From NCBI GenBank assembly GCA_937897645.1, contig CALCNV010000031.1:62001-126000 (forward strand): a stretch of DNA of 64,000 nucleotides. Direction: 5' to 3'. Origin of the DNA: an uncultured Lysobacteraceae bacterium. Its GTDB lineage: Bacteria; Pseudomonadota; Gammaproteobacteria; Xanthomonadales; Xanthomonadaceae. The first letter of the stretch is position 1. Each line of letters opens with the position of its first letter. The notes below the pieces were generated by a model. It ran no database searches, was not told the origin of the DNA, and saw only the letters and a program-made list of their open reading frames with translations. This document shows, one piece after another, positions 1 through 9,151 of this stretch. Made by a program: the position numbers and the translations under genes.

Positions 1-1100
1 ACCACGGCATAGCCATAGTCATCGTCACTGGCGGGCACAATGGCAGTTTGGCCCGCTCCATTCAACCAGGCAATGCCACAACCTGCGTTTTCAGGTGTCT
101 GGAATTTGCGTACAAGGACCGCCAAGTCTGCACCGAATTGGTCACGCGCAGTTCTGAGCGGGACGAGTGAAGCAGGAATCGTGACAGCCGAGGTGCCATT
201 ATTGCCGGTCAGCTGACCCAATGCGGTTTGATTGTCGGTGTTGTCTGCGTAGTCAACCTGCACCGCATTCACGATGCGAAGGCTACCCGTGATCAGGCTG
301 TTCAAATATGCCTGATTTCCCACCTCGACCAAGAACACCAGACGGGTAACGGCAGCAGACTGGCCACCCTGCGCAGCGGCGAAACCCGGGGTGTAGCCGA
401 TGACTACATCGATAGTATTAGCCGGGCTTGCAGATGCTGCGGCTGCAATGGCCGCCTGCTGCGGCTTGGCCGCGGCGGACGTCAGTGATGCGCGCAAGGC
501 CATTGCCGGGGGCACCATAATGTCTCGGTGGCCCTTGTTCGCGGACACCACCTTGGTGGGATCTGTGACCACGGCAAACAGTGCGCCGTTACGGGTCTGC
601 AGGCTGAGCGCTGGCTTACCGTTAGCCTGTGGGATCGACCCGTATACCGCACTCTCACCGAAGGTCAGGATCGCTTCCTGCTTCTGGTCTCCGCCGACCA
701 TCCGGCCCACCCAAGTCCAGTTGCCATCCGGATTTTCCTGGTGGCGCTCATAGCGCAATTTGACCTGCGAACCATCGGGAGACGGCACGATGAGCTCACC
801 CCCAACCAGAGCCTTTAGTGCATGGTCCTCGCTGATCGCGACCGGGAACCACGTGTAGGCTCCTTCCTGCTTTGCAGCCTGACCCTTGTTCTTGTAGCTC
901 ACCAATACCCCACGGTCGGGCGCATTGGCGATGGATTGGGCCGGATTTCGTGCTTTTTGAGCAGATGTGGCCTGCTTACCGCTTTGGTTCGGCGCAGCGA
1001 CCGGGGTGAGCGACCCAAACTTTGAGCCCGGGCCTTCGGCTGTGCAGCCAGCCAAGCAAACCAATAGGACGCAAGCGCCAATCCGAAAATTCATGTTCAT
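1..1100 (-). CDS. Reprolysin-like zinc metalloprotease lipoprotein (peptidyl-Asp endopeptidase type), 3' part outside window
   Basis: The reading frame is open from an ATG at 1100 (second ATG at 1094) to the left edge, so 366 residues are visible and the C-terminal part is missing. The N-terminus has a short hydrophobic stretch ending in a lipobox LAGC with Cys19, so it is probably an outer-membrane lipoprotein. A propeptide-like region of about 190 residues leads to a block reading TIDVVIGYTPG and later ADLAVLVRKF and GCGIAWLNG. These resemble the metzincin-type peptidases of the reprolysin/M72 (peptidyl-Asp) group known from Xanthomonas and Pseudomonas. The catalytic HExxH would lie beyond the window, so activity cannot be confirmed. 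The family call is by pattern only. Confidence 0.7.
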   Translation of the reverse strand, partial: MNMNFRIGACVLLVCLAGCTAEGPGSKFGSLTPVAAPNQSGKQATSAQKARNPAQSIANAPDRGVLVSYKNKGQAAKQEGAYTWFPVAISEDHALKALVGGELIVPSPDGSQVKLRYERHQENPDGNWTWVGRMVGGDQKQEAILTFGESAVYGSIPQANGKPALSLQTRNGALFAVVTDPTKVVSANKGHRDIMVPPAMALRASLTSAAAKPQQAAIAAAASASPANTIDVVIGYTPGFAAAQGGQSAAVTRLVFLVEVGNQAYLNSLITGSLRIVNAVQVDYADNTDNQTALGQLTGNNGTSAVTIPASLVPLRTARDQFGADLAVLVRKFQTPENAGCGIAWLNGAGQTAIVPASDDDYGYAV

Positions 1101-1322
1101 CTTCAACCCGACGGAATAACCCCTGATATATCACTATAACGCACGCAGAATTGCAGCAATAGTGAGACAGGTCGCTATTTGTCAGAATGTTAGGGCCAGA
1201 TACAGCATGGTCTACGTGGCTTCACGTACAACCCAGCTCAAACAACCCTGTCCTGCAGGGGTCGAGGCAGCCGATCGTGGAGCTATGGGCTGGCGGCTGA
1301 AGGGTGCTGCGGGCTCAACCGG
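1101..1322. other. Intergenic gap between the metalloprotease and the O-antigen locus
   Basis: About 220 bases between two minus-strand genes. It must hold the promoter of the metalloprotease gene and the end of the transcript of the membrane protein gene at 1323. I see no clear terminator, repeat or small gene. Confidence 0.5.
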
Positions 1323-3347
1323 TCACTGCTGCACGGGGCCAGGCAAGAGCAATCTGCTGGCCGCGTGGACCGACAGCAAGGCGGCGATCATTGCCAGAGC
1401 GAACATGGGTAGTAGGTAGGGCGTAATCATGGCTGGGAACGACGAAATGTCCACAAGCACCAGAATGACCGCGCGCGACAGTACCAGCCCCCAACAGGTG
1501 CATGCCAGTACAAAAGTGAACCCATAGTCTTTGCGGCGAATCGAAAGCAAACCGGCAATGCCAAAAGCAGCGAGTCCACCGACCAGCAATACCGGCATGA
1601 GAATCGCGTAGATACGGTAGAGCAGTGCATTCACCCGCCCGGCGAGCACGACCCGGCTGTCGTCCTGCAGCGTGCGCCGAGCTTCGACCGTACTGCCTTT
1701 GTCGAACAGCATCAGGCCGGTTCCAATCACAACGCTGGTGGACGTCAGGCCCTGAGTGTCCGTCAACTTGAGCTGGCCCGAAGCACCTGCTGCATTGGTA
1801 AAGTGAAAGGTGCATCCTTCGCCGCACTGGCCATTGAAGCGAAAGCGCTGCCGGGCTGCTTCGGCGTCGTGGAAATGATCCACCAGATCGGGACTATCCG
1901 TACGCTGAAGCGTGAATTCCAGATCCGGATTGGAATGGTCTGAAACCTTGAGTTCAAACCAATCATTGCCCGACTTGGCGTTGTAGTACCAGCCGGTAAC
2001 ATCGACTCGCGTGGTCAACGCATCCTGCTTGGTGTAATGCGACGGGTGGTTGAGGAATTCCAGCGCGCTGGCGAAGCGTTCTCCGGTTCCTTCCTCCGCA
2101 TGCTGGGTGAATCCCGGATACACACCCGGATGCAACATGGTCTTCTGCAATTGTCGAAGCGATACGGGAATCCATGCTATCTGCGCGTCGGTCATCGGCG
2201 GCAATAACGGTATGTGATCACGTTCGCAGATCAGGCGACCGTCGGCGCAAGCCGCTTCGATTTCCTTGGCCACAATGCCAAAGAATTCGGACGCAGTGGC
2301 TGGCGAGCGGTAGTGCCCACGCTTTTCTGCAGCATCACGCAAGGCCCACATGAAGAAACCGTTGCCGATATCTCCGCATGCGGTGGGACGGAACATGCAT
2401 CCACCCGCTTCCCATGCGGAATGGCCATTCGGCGGATCCAGGAAAGGCCTGAGACTGGCAAATGCGGGACTGACGCCATAGAGCTGCATACGTGTGGCGC
2501 GTGGGACTGCAACGAATGGCACCGGCTTTGCTTGCTGGACGCCCTCCATGGACGAGATGGCGGCCTGGAAGTTCTTCTCCTTGAAATCCACACCCACGAA
2601 CTTGCCGTAGGTTAGGAAATTCACGGTCATGAAAAGCAGCAACACCGCGATGAAGGTAACGCCTGCCATCAATGTCGGCTGCCACCATGTCCTGCCGGCC
2701 GTATCGCCACGGCTATAGAAAATAGCGAAGCACACAAGTACTGCAAGCCCAGGGACGAGCCAGATACCTTCGTCGCGCGTTATCCAGAACCAGCCCAGCA
2801 ATAGCCCAGTGACTGCGCCCCACCACAGCTGGCGCCTGCGCTCCACCACGAACAGGCAATACGAAAACAAGGCTACCAGCAGGATCGACTGGCTCATGTA
2901 GATGTTGTCGCGCAATATGCGTGCCGGCTCCAGCACCTTGGGGTGCCACAACAGCAGCATGAAAATCGCCAACGGCAACCAGAAGGATCCTGTCTTCCTG
3001 GCTATAACCCAAGCAAGGGCCGCGAGTGAGAAAGCGTAGAACGCTGCCTGTGTAAACGTGACCGGCAACCCCGTCCAATGACTGGCAGCTAGGAACAGGG
3101 GATAGCCCGGTGCCTTGGCCAAGGTAAGCGCGTCGAACGGACCAAGCCAGCGGCCGTCTGCCAGGGTTTCCCCCAGCCGCATGAACAATTGGTCGTCGTA
3201 CGATTGCCACACCATGATCGTCAGCGGGATATGCATCGCAACGAAAAGATAGGCGATGGTTGCAATTGCAAATATCACCAATAGCCAGCGCCCATGGCGA
3301 TCCGGTTTATTCGTGTTGCTGGCTTGCGTGCTGTTCATGCCGCCCAT
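1323..3347 (-). CDS. Large polytopic membrane protein, GT-C glycosyltransferase-like (GtrC-type role)
   Basis: A 674-residue membrane protein if started at the ATG at 3347; 3338 and 3479 are other possible starts, the last overlapping the upstream gene. The first membrane helix is followed by a loop with paired aspartates (SYDDQLFMRLG) and KAPGYPLFLA, a layout typical of GT-C/PMT-like transferases that use polyprenyl-phosphate sugars. Several helices follow to about residue 260. Then come a soluble region of about 300 residues and a final group of two or three helices. It lies downstream of a GT2 gene and a GtrA-like gene. By analogy with gtrABC seroconversion cassettes I infer that it transfers a side-branch sugar onto O-antigen in the periplasm. 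Substrate is unknown. Confidence 0.65.
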   Translation of the reverse strand: MGGMNSTQASNTNKPDRHGRWLLVIFAIATIAYLFVAMHIPLTIMVWQSYDDQLFMRLGETLADGRWLGPFDALTLAKAPGYPLFLAASHWTGLPVTFTQAAFYAFSLAALAWVIARKTGSFWLPLAIFMLLLWHPKVLEPARILRDNIYMSQSILLVALFSYCLFVVERRRQLWWGAVTGLLLGWFWITRDEGIWLVPGLAVLVCFAIFYSRGDTAGRTWWQPTLMAGVTFIAVLLLFMTVNFLTYGKFVGVDFKEKNFQAAISSMEGVQQAKPVPFVAVPRATRMQLYGVSPAFASLRPFLDPPNGHSAWEAGGCMFRPTACGDIGNGFFMWALRDAAEKRGHYRSPATASEFFGIVAKEIEAACADGRLICERDHIPLLPPMTDAQIAWIPVSLRQLQKTMLHPGVYPGFTQHAEEGTGERFASALEFLNHPSHYTKQDALTTRVDVTGWYYNAKSGNDWFELKVSDHSNPDLEFTLQRTDSPDLVDHFHDAEAARQRFRFNGQCGEGCTFHFTNAAGASGQLKLTDTQGLTSTSVVIGTGLMLFDKGSTVEARRTLQDDSRVVLAGRVNALLYRIYAILMPVLLVGGLAAFGIAGLLSIRRKDYGFTFVLACTCWGLVLSRAVILVLVDISSFPAMITPYLLPMFALAMIAALLSVHAASRLLLPGPVQQ

Positions 3348-3411
3348 CCGTTTAAGGAAGCCGGCCTCGCTATCCGTACTGCAGCAGGCGCGGCGGGGTT
3401 CATCCGGCCCG

Positions 3412-4158
3412 CTACTTTGCAGTAAGGATGGAAACGAAGTGATTTTTCGGCAGGATGATCCAACCGAAGAATCCATCATGTATGCGTACCGGACAGGTCA
3501 ACTGGATCTCGTCCATTCCTGCCGCCGCGACTATTTCCTGCCAGGCGACGGGATCGAAATAACGATCCGGTACGTTGACGCCATACGCATAATTGCCATA
3601 CCAGTCGGCAAGCCTAAGCAGTTGGCGAGAAATAAAGCCATATTCAAAGTGATCCTTGATCACTACGAACCTTGAAACTCTTCCAAGCTCGCGCAAAACA
3701 CCCGGCGCCTGCGAGATGCCAATATGGTGTAGTACGTCAACACAGATCGTCACGTCAAAATCCAATGCGGCGAAAGGCAAGTTTGCGGCATCTTCTATCT
3801 GCGTATAACGACTGAACTTCTCGTCTCCTCCCGATGGCGCAGCATAGGTATCGACTCCGCGCACGCTTTCCACCACGCCGCTCTCCTGCAAAAGCGACGA
3901 AATCGCCATGTTGCCACAGCCGAAATCGAGCAGCGCAGGAGGCTTAGCTATACGGGGCTGCAAGTATTGCACTGCGGTCTGCAGAGCCGCGTAGACGCCG
4001 CCAAAACGATCGCCGCCGAACCACGCGCGCCCCTTGCCAAGCACGCGAGCTAGTACTGGCCTCAAGCCACCGTCGGGAATTACATCACGTACTGCGTTTG
4101 GGTCATCGATGCGCGTGCCCACCTGGATTTTTTCTTCACTCATTTGTTCGGTATCCAA
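3412..4158 (-). CDS. Class I SAM-dependent methyltransferase
   Basis: 248 residues with a Rossmann-type SAM-binding motif LLDFGCGN near residue 90 and the post-motif VCVDVLHHIG-like segment (seen as TICVDVLHHIG) about 60 residues later, typical of Methyltransf_11/25 domains. The start may be the ATG at 4158 or the fifth-codon-later ATG at 4143. It sits between the GtrA-like gene and the large membrane GT-C-like gene, so it probably methylates a sugar or a carrier-linked intermediate of the surface polysaccharide. No substrate can be read from the sequence. Confidence 0.8.
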   Translation of the reverse strand: MDTEQMSEEKIQVGTRIDDPNAVRDVIPDGGLRPVLARVLGKGRAWFGGDRFGGVYAALQTAVQYLQPRIAKPPALLDFGCGNMAISSLLQESGVVESVRGVDTYAAPSGGDEKFSRYTQIEDAANLPFAALDFDVTICVDVLHHIGISQAPGVLRELGRVSRFVVIKDHFEYGFISRQLLRLADWYGNYAYGVNVPDRYFDPVAWQEIVAAAGMDEIQLTCPVRIHDGFFGWIILPKNHFVSILTAK

Positions 4159-4205
4159 CGTTTGTGCCTGTCTGGAACGGAGGCGTAGGCATGCAACTGC
4201 GTGAT

Positions 4206-4604
4206 TCAGTGATTGTCACGAAAAATAAACTTGTTTTGAACGAAGAACGAGACTACGACGCTCATGAATCCCGCCAACGCGAAGTTGACGGCTTGTGGGA
4301 CCTGCATACGATCAAAGGCATAGGTGGCGCTGCCAATCACGGAAGCGTTAAGGACCTGCAGCAACAAGTAGCGCGGCAATGCCTTGTGTGAAGGGGTCTG
4401 GCTACGAAACGTCAGGTTCTTTTGCATGTAATACGTCGGGAACACAGATGCCAGCATCGCCACCAGCGCTGCAGGTACCGCAGCCATGCCCACCAAGTAG
4501 TGCAGCGCGTTGGAAAGCACGTAGTAAATGGCGAAGCCAGTGGCTCCGGAAAGCAGGAAGTAAAACGCCTGCTTGGCTGATTTTGGCGACATGTCACTCG
4601 CCAT
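4206..4604 (-). CDS. GtrA-like flippase family membrane protein
   Basis: 132 residues with four hydrophobic helices and the GtrA hallmarks: FLLSGATGFAIYYVLSNALHYL at the N-terminus (split here as FLLSGATGFAIYY and LSNALHYL) and a C-terminal FFVQNKFIFR signature. GtrA family proteins are thought to flip polyprenyl-phosphate-linked sugars across the inner membrane. The gene start overlaps the end of the upstream GT2 gene by 11 bases, so the two are translationally coupled, as expected for a gtrB-gtrA pair. Confidence 0.85.
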   Translation of the reverse strand: MASDMSPKSAKQAFYFLLSGATGFAIYYVLSNALHYLVGMAAVPAALVAMLASVFPTYYMQKNLTFRSQTPSHKALPRYLLLQVLNASVIGSATYAFDRMQVPQAVNFALAGFMSVVVSFFVQNKFIFRDNH

Positions 4605-5754
4605 CCGCGCGGTGCCTGATGAACTCCGAGAACGTAGCCGAGAAAAAGGCGGTGAAGAACATCTGGCTCGCCACCAGTAGGGCCGCTAGCGAGACCACGA
4701 AGGGACGCAGGAACTCGTTATAACTCAGGTCTGCATATCCGGTTGCGGCCCATTTCCATACGCACCATGACGCGCCGGCGACTCCACTCAGCAGCAATAC
4801 CAGTGCGAGTAGCAACAGCGCTTCCAAATTGCGTGCGGCGCCGAACCATCGTTTATCACCAGGATGAATGCCAAACGCAGAAGCAAATGAGCGGGCCAAT
4901 GCACCAAACAGGAGTACTTGCACGGCTAGCACGGTCACCAACACAAAGGCGATGAAGCTGTGGATGTCCAGCACCGTGTCGGTGCCAATGTGCCTTGGGC
5001 CGGAAAGCAACAGGCCACTGCCTACGAGGCCGATGGCTAGCAAGGCGAGGCCAGGAATGGCGTACAGATAGCGTGGCGAGAAAATAAGCAAGAATCGCAA
5101 ATGCCTCCATCCATCTCTCCAAGTCCGCAAATGTGGCGGACGGGAGCGACCGTCTGGCTTTAGCGTGGTGGGGACTTCAACGATTTTGTACTCGGCGATG
5201 GCCGACTTGACCACCATTTCACTAGCAAACTCCATGCCAGGCGTGACCAAGTTCAATGCCAAGATTCGTTCGCGATTGAACCCACGCAGTCCGCAATGGA
5301 AATCGCGGGCCTTGATGCCATAAAACAACCGCCCGAGGAAACTCAACACCGGGTTTCCAAGATACTTGTGCAGGAACGGCATCGCGCCTTTCTCAATTCC
5401 TCCCTTGAACCGATTACCCATCACTAGATCAGCGCCTTCGCGCAATTTTTCCACGAAGGGCATCAGGTTGGAGAAATCGTAGCTGTCGTCTGCATCGCCC
5501 ATGATGATGAAGCGACTTCTCGCCGCTTGAATACCTCCCAGCAAGGCGGCGCCATAACCACGATCCTTTACCGGAACCACCCGGGCACCGGCGGAAGTGG
5601 CTAGGGCTTGCGATCCATCCACGCTACCGTTGTCGGCAATAACCACTTCACCCTCAATGCCGGATGTCTCGAGGAAACGCATTGCTTTCCTGACGCATGT
5701 CTCTACCGTTTCGGCCTCGTTGAGGCATGGCATCAAAATCGTTAACTCGCTCAT
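4594..5754 (-). CDS. GT2 family polyprenyl-phosphate sugar transferase (GtrB/DPM1-like) with C-terminal membrane helices
   Basis: 386 residues from the ATG at 5754, where the protein begins MSELTILMPCLNEAET, the usual GT2 start; an upstream in-frame extension to 5892 overlaps the neighbouring lipoprotein gene and is not needed. The GT-A domain shows ADNGSVDGS and the metal-binding MGDADDSYDF. About four C-terminal helices follow from near residue 220. Family knowledge: DPM1/GtrB-like enzymes make polyprenyl-phosphate sugars at the inner membrane. With the GtrA-like gene it overlaps, it would charge and flip a sugar for O-antigen decoration. Confidence 0.8.
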   Translation of the reverse strand: MSELTILMPCLNEAETVETCVRKAMRFLETSGIEGEVVIADNGSVDGSQALATSAGARVVPVKDRGYGAALLGGIQAARSRFIIMGDADDSYDFSNLMPFVEKLREGADLVMGNRFKGGIEKGAMPFLHKYLGNPVLSFLGRLFYGIKARDFHCGLRGFNRERILALNLVTPGMEFASEMVVKSAIAEYKIVEVPTTLKPDGRSRPPHLRTWRDGWRHLRFLLIFSPRYLYAIPGLALLAIGLVGSGLLLSGPRHIGTDTVLDIHSFIAFVLVTVLAVQVLLFGALARSFASAFGIHPGDKRWFGAARNLEALLLLALVLLLSGVAGASWCVWKWAATGYADLSYNEFLRPFVVSLAALLVASQMFFTAFFSATFSEFIRHRADGE

Positions 5755-5827
5755 TCGACAATTTTCCGCATTATAAATTTGACAGGGGGTATTCAAAAGC
5801 GCCACTCGTTTGGATATACGCCCCTCT

Positions 5828-6424
5828 CTAGGGCTTAGGCGCAATGAATCCAATGCCTGCCCAATCACACCATGGCGCACCATTTCCCTCATTCACCACG
5901 ATCTTCAGTCGCTTCGAATTCGTGAGATCGATAGGTACTAGTTCACTGTAATTGCGATCTACTCTGATCGTGTTGGATGCATCGCCATCAATCGACCACA
6001 AAACATCGACTACCCCAGCCTCCTTATTTGATTCGCAGCTTTTGTCGCCGTTGAAATCAAAGATATATGGTGAAATTGTGATCGAATCAAGCCCGGCCGT
6101 GTCGAACTCGACGACGGCGGCCTTGCCTTGATCCGGGTGCATGAATAGACGGAAGGCCTTCGGTTCAATTTTTGAGTAGGCATCAACCTGTGAGACAAGA
6201 CGCGGGGCCATTACGCTCCAACCAGCCTCGAGGGACTCTACGGTGGCTGGATCAACCTTTGCTGTCTGTGCCGGCGGATCAACAACAACCGCAGTCGAAG
6301 AGGCCGCTACAGCATCTTGTGCCGATGGCGACCTGCTCGATTCAGGCTCCTGCACGTTGCATGCCACCAGCGTCAGAGACGCGATGGTCAGGGACAGGAC
6401 AACTGATAACTTACTAGTATTCAT
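5828..6424 (-). CDS. Putative lipoprotein with NPCBM-like C-terminal domain
   Basis: 198 residues. A signal sequence ends in LVAC, giving a lipid-anchored Cys22. A low-complexity linker rich in Ala, Ser and Val follows to about residue 65. The C-terminal part ends in VVNEGNGAPWCDWAGIGF, which resembles the end of NPCBM/F5-8C-type sugar-binding beta-sandwiches (glycine-rich turn followed by a DWA segment). I cannot name the protein. It sits inside the O-antigen locus next to a second lipoprotein gene of similar size, so a role at the cell surface or in binding saccharide is possible. The base composition looks AT-richer than the housekeeping genes. Confidence 0.65.
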   Translation of the reverse strand: MNTSKLSVVLSLTIASLTLVACNVQEPESSRSPSAQDAVAASSTAVVVDPPAQTAKVDPATVESLEAGWSVMAPRLVSQVDAYSKIEPKAFRLFMHPDQGKAAVVEFDTAGLDSITISPYIFDFNGDKSCESNKEAGVVDVLWSIDGDASNTIRVDRNYSELVPIDLTNSKRLKIVVNEGNGAPWCDWAGIGFIAPKP

Positions 6425-6480
6425 TGCTCAGGCCTCAGTAAATTAGATTTGGAATGGGATGCTTGCAAAAAATCCCGCCA

Positions 6481-7038
6481 TCAGTCGGCTGGAATCATTA
6501 TTTGCCTGCCATTGTCGCAGAGGCGACCCTCTGCGCCAATCGAATACGTGAGATATAGGTGGTACTGGCCCGGCGCAAGCGAGGCTGGGCCCAAGCTTGA
6601 TTCGAAGCCAGAACTACCCAACCCATCCTTTCCAGGGAATGCATCCACCACATCATTTCGACGAATTTTCAAATCAAGAGGAATACTTACTGCGAGGTCG
6701 GCTGACTGTGGCTGCGCAACCAGCATCGGCGTGGCAGGAAGCATTCCCGAATCATCGCCAAGCCATCCACGAATAATCGTGTTCTTATTTGCCACTGCTA
6801 CACCAGAATCGAATGGCTTTCCATCCACAAGTTCGACGTTGCATAACGTAGTCGCTTTACGTTGGCCGGCGTCCACCGGCATAGCCGCGATCACGCCGGT
6901 TTCAGCCGGCGGCGTGATTGCGGCCGCACCAGTTGCAATTGGGTCCGGAACGACCGCAGCTGCATTTGGCTCTTTACAGGCGACTAAAGAAAAAATAAGC
7001 ATCGGCAAGATGATGACGAGCTGGAATGGCGTCTTCAT
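6481..7038 (-). CDS. Putative lipoprotein of the O-antigen locus
   Basis: 185 residues with a lipoprotein signal ending LVAC (Cys21), an Ala/Val/Pro-rich linker, then a predicted beta-rich domain with IIRGWLGDDSG, LKIRRNDVVDAF and a closing GQYHLYLTYSIG. This pattern of a GW..D segment, an R-D-V segment and a terminal beta hairpin also appears in the soluble part of the large membrane protein at 1323 (DVTGWYY, WFELKV), so a related fold is possible but unproven. Function is unknown. It is separated from the acyltransferase gene by 17 bases and is probably in the same transcript. Confidence 0.65.
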   Translation of the reverse strand: MKTPFQLVIILPMLIFSLVACKEPNAAAVVPDPIATGAAAITPPAETGVIAAMPVDAGQRKATTLCNVELVDGKPFDSGVAVANKNTIIRGWLGDDSGMLPATPMLVAQPQSADLAVSIPLDLKIRRNDVVDAFPGKDGLGSSGFESSLGPASLAPGQYHLYLTYSIGAEGRLCDNGRQIMIPAD

Positions 7039-7055
7039 TGAGTTCCTCCTATTAC

Positions 7056-8282
7056 CTATGAATGCGTACTTGTCGGAAGAATAGTGGCCTGTCTCTTCTT
7101 TACAAGACGCGCGGCAACCTTCTTGCCGAGCCTTATGCCGGGCTGTTCAATCAAACTGTAGGTCAAGTAGGAAATCGGCAGTACAACCAAAAGCGTGGTT
7201 GCGAGTGAGGCGAGGAAAGCTAAAGTTAGAGACGCTGTCTGGGCATATATCCATTGGTACAAGGGGCTCATGAAATATATTGCCGTGGTATGCGTCAAGT
7301 AGATGGAATAGCTCACCTTGCCAAGGAAACCGGTAAAAGCGTTCACGATCAAGCGCCATGGAGCTAGCGCAGTGCCAAGGAAGATACAACCGAAGACCAC
7401 GCCTTGCCAGTAATAACCATCGCCAAACACATTCGGCAGCCAGCCTTGCAATAACGCTGCAAAACCAAAAAAACCACCCCATAGAAACGCATTGCCCATG
7501 GCTTGATAGCGCCCTGCGTGCATGCCAGCGGAGTCGAACTTCATGTAGACGTGATAGACAAGGATGCCGACTGCGAAAATCGGAAAATGCTTGAAAGTAC
7601 TCCACTGCAGGATGGATTGCTTTAATGCTTCAGGCATTACCAAATAGTCAAGTACTAGCTGCATGGTCAGCCAAACTAACAGGCAGAAGAATACGAACGC
7701 CACGCTATTCCCCGCACACTTCACCCTACGGTAGATGAGCGGAAAAAAAGCATAAAAGACCATCTCAACACCGATAGTCCAGCCGGCCCACACGAAACCC
7801 TCCTGCTTGCCGGGCAGCAAATTGAACACGAAGGCAAATGACGCCGCGACGTCAGTCCATGGGTGTACCACGCCGAACTTCCATACATCCCTCAACATGG
7901 TGGCAGCGATCATGAAGTAGAAGAGCGGCGCAAGTCGGAAAAATCTATGCAGATAGAAACTTAAGGTCGGGCTACCATCCTTCAGTCGCATCGGCATCGT
8001 GTAGTAGAGCGAAAAGGCGCTGACAATGAAAAACAGCGTGACTCCGGTGCCTCCGGCAAGTGCAACCTTTTCTGCCCACTGCGGCGGCACTAGGTTTGGC
8101 TGAGGCAACAAAACCATGTGATAAACGAGCACGTATAACGCAGCCAATCCTCGGAGCGAGTCGAGAAATTCCAGGCGTCGTTTGCTGACAGGAACGTTCA
8201 TCGCAGCATCCGCCAAGTCACGGATAACCGCGGACGAGTTCGTTGCACCTTGTGATTCTATGGTGGATGCATTCGATGACAT
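7056..8282 (-). CDS. Acyltransferase family 3 membrane protein (O-acetyltransferase)
   Basis: 408 residues from the ATG at 8282, two bases after the stop codon of the upstream methyltransferase gene; an in-frame ATG at 8312 would overlap that gene. The first helix carries LEFLDSLRGLAALYVLVYH, including the Arg and His of acyltransferase-3 (OafA/NodX-like) proteins. About ten membrane helices follow. Family members transfer acetyl or other acyl groups from the cytoplasm to surface glycans. In this locus O-acetylation of the O-antigen is the likely role. Confidence 0.85.
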   Translation of the reverse strand: MSSNASTIESQGATNSSAVIRDLADAAMNVPVSKRRLEFLDSLRGLAALYVLVYHMVLLPQPNLVPPQWAEKVALAGGTGVTLFFIVSAFSLYYTMPMRLKDGSPTLSFYLHRFFRLAPLFYFMIAATMLRDVWKFGVVHPWTDVAASFAFVFNLLPGKQEGFVWAGWTIGVEMVFYAFFPLIYRRVKCAGNSVAFVFFCLLVWLTMQLVLDYLVMPEALKQSILQWSTFKHFPIFAVGILVYHVYMKFDSAGMHAGRYQAMGNAFLWGGFFGFAALLQGWLPNVFGDGYYWQGVVFGCIFLGTALAPWRLIVNAFTGFLGKVSYSIYLTHTTAIYFMSPLYQWIYAQTASLTLAFLASLATTLLVVLPISYLTYSLIEQPGIRLGKKVAARLVKKRQATILPTSTHS

Positions 8283-8284
8283 GT

Positions 8285-9151
8285 TCACTTCTGCTTCTGG
8301 AGCGCAAAGCACGCCTGGTCATATTTATTGCTATCAAAATATCCTGAAACGAATTGCAAGCCCGTTCCCATACCGGTCTTCACGTATTGCTCAGGGATCC
8401 AGGTCTCTCCATAGAAGCTTGAATCACGGGGCCCACCTCCGCCCACGCCTTCTGATGAAGCATGTACGATCTCACCAGCACGGTATTTCGACCTGGCGGC
8501 CTGCAAATCTGGAAACAGCTTGCCCAGTGCAGTGATGTAGGAGTTTTCCGTCTTCTGTGTCGCTGCCCAGTCGCAGAAATCAAAGAAGCTTATGTGGCGG
8601 GTAGTGAATACCACGATCCCACCTGGCTTCAGAATCCGCTCGAATTCCGCCATCCATTCACGACAGGCCTTCTCTGAAAGATGTGAAAAGACCGAGTATG
8701 CGTAGATGAGATCGAATTTTTCACTTTGATAGCTGGTTGGCGGAAAGGCTGGGCAGGCCTCGAACTTATCAGACCCGAAAAGCTCTTGGGTTAGGCTGAC
8801 GAAGTCTGGATCCACGTCAATGCCGTAGATATTCTCAAGGCGCACATCCTGCATGAATACTCTGGATATTCGGCCCCAACCAAACCCGAAATCCAATATT
8901 TCGGAAATCGGCGAGAATTTGACGTATGCCTTTTGCAAGGCATCCTGAACGTTTTCATAAAAAGCAAACGCTTGGCGCAGTGCCGCCTCGGAAGACAAGC
9001 CTGTCGTGTTGCGCTGTAGTTCCTCGGATGGGAACTTGGGAAGCGTCTCACCAAACGGACTTAATTGTTCAGATTCTAGACTTTGAATCAAGGTGCTCAA
9101 CCAATGATTTTCTTGATCCGCTCGAGTATCCGTGCTGCTGCTATGGCTCAT
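8285..9151 (-). CDS. Class I SAM-dependent methyltransferase
   Basis: 288 residues from the ATG at 9151, which overlaps the upstream stop codon as ATGA; longer starts at 9163 and 9193 run into the epimerase gene. The SAM motif ILDFGFGWGRISRVF lies near residue 95, with an acidic end of strand two (IYGIDVDP) and a post-motif III segment RILKPGGIVVFTT. It belongs to the Methyltransf_11/25 group. It is placed between epimerase and acyltransferase genes, which suggests sugar or chain modification. Substrate is not evident. Confidence 0.82.
   Translation of the reverse strand: MSHSSSTDTRADQENHWLSTLIQSLESEQLSPFGETLPKFPSEELQRNTTGLSSEAALRQAFAFYENVQDALQKAYVKFSPISEILDFGFGWGRISRVFMQDVRLENIYGIDVDPDFVSLTQELFGSDKFEACPAFPPTSYQSEKFDLIYAYSVFSHLSEKACREWMAEFERILKPGGIVVFTTRHISFFDFCDWAATQKTENSYITALGKLFPDLQAARSKYRAGEIVHASSEGVGGGGPRDSSFYGETWIPEQYVKTGMGTGLQFVSGYFDSNKYDQACFALQKQK

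Noticed and set aside
228..1025. Several plus-strand frames at the left edge
   Set aside because: The minus strand has one continuous frame from 1100 to the edge with a lipobox and protease-like segments, which explains the region better.
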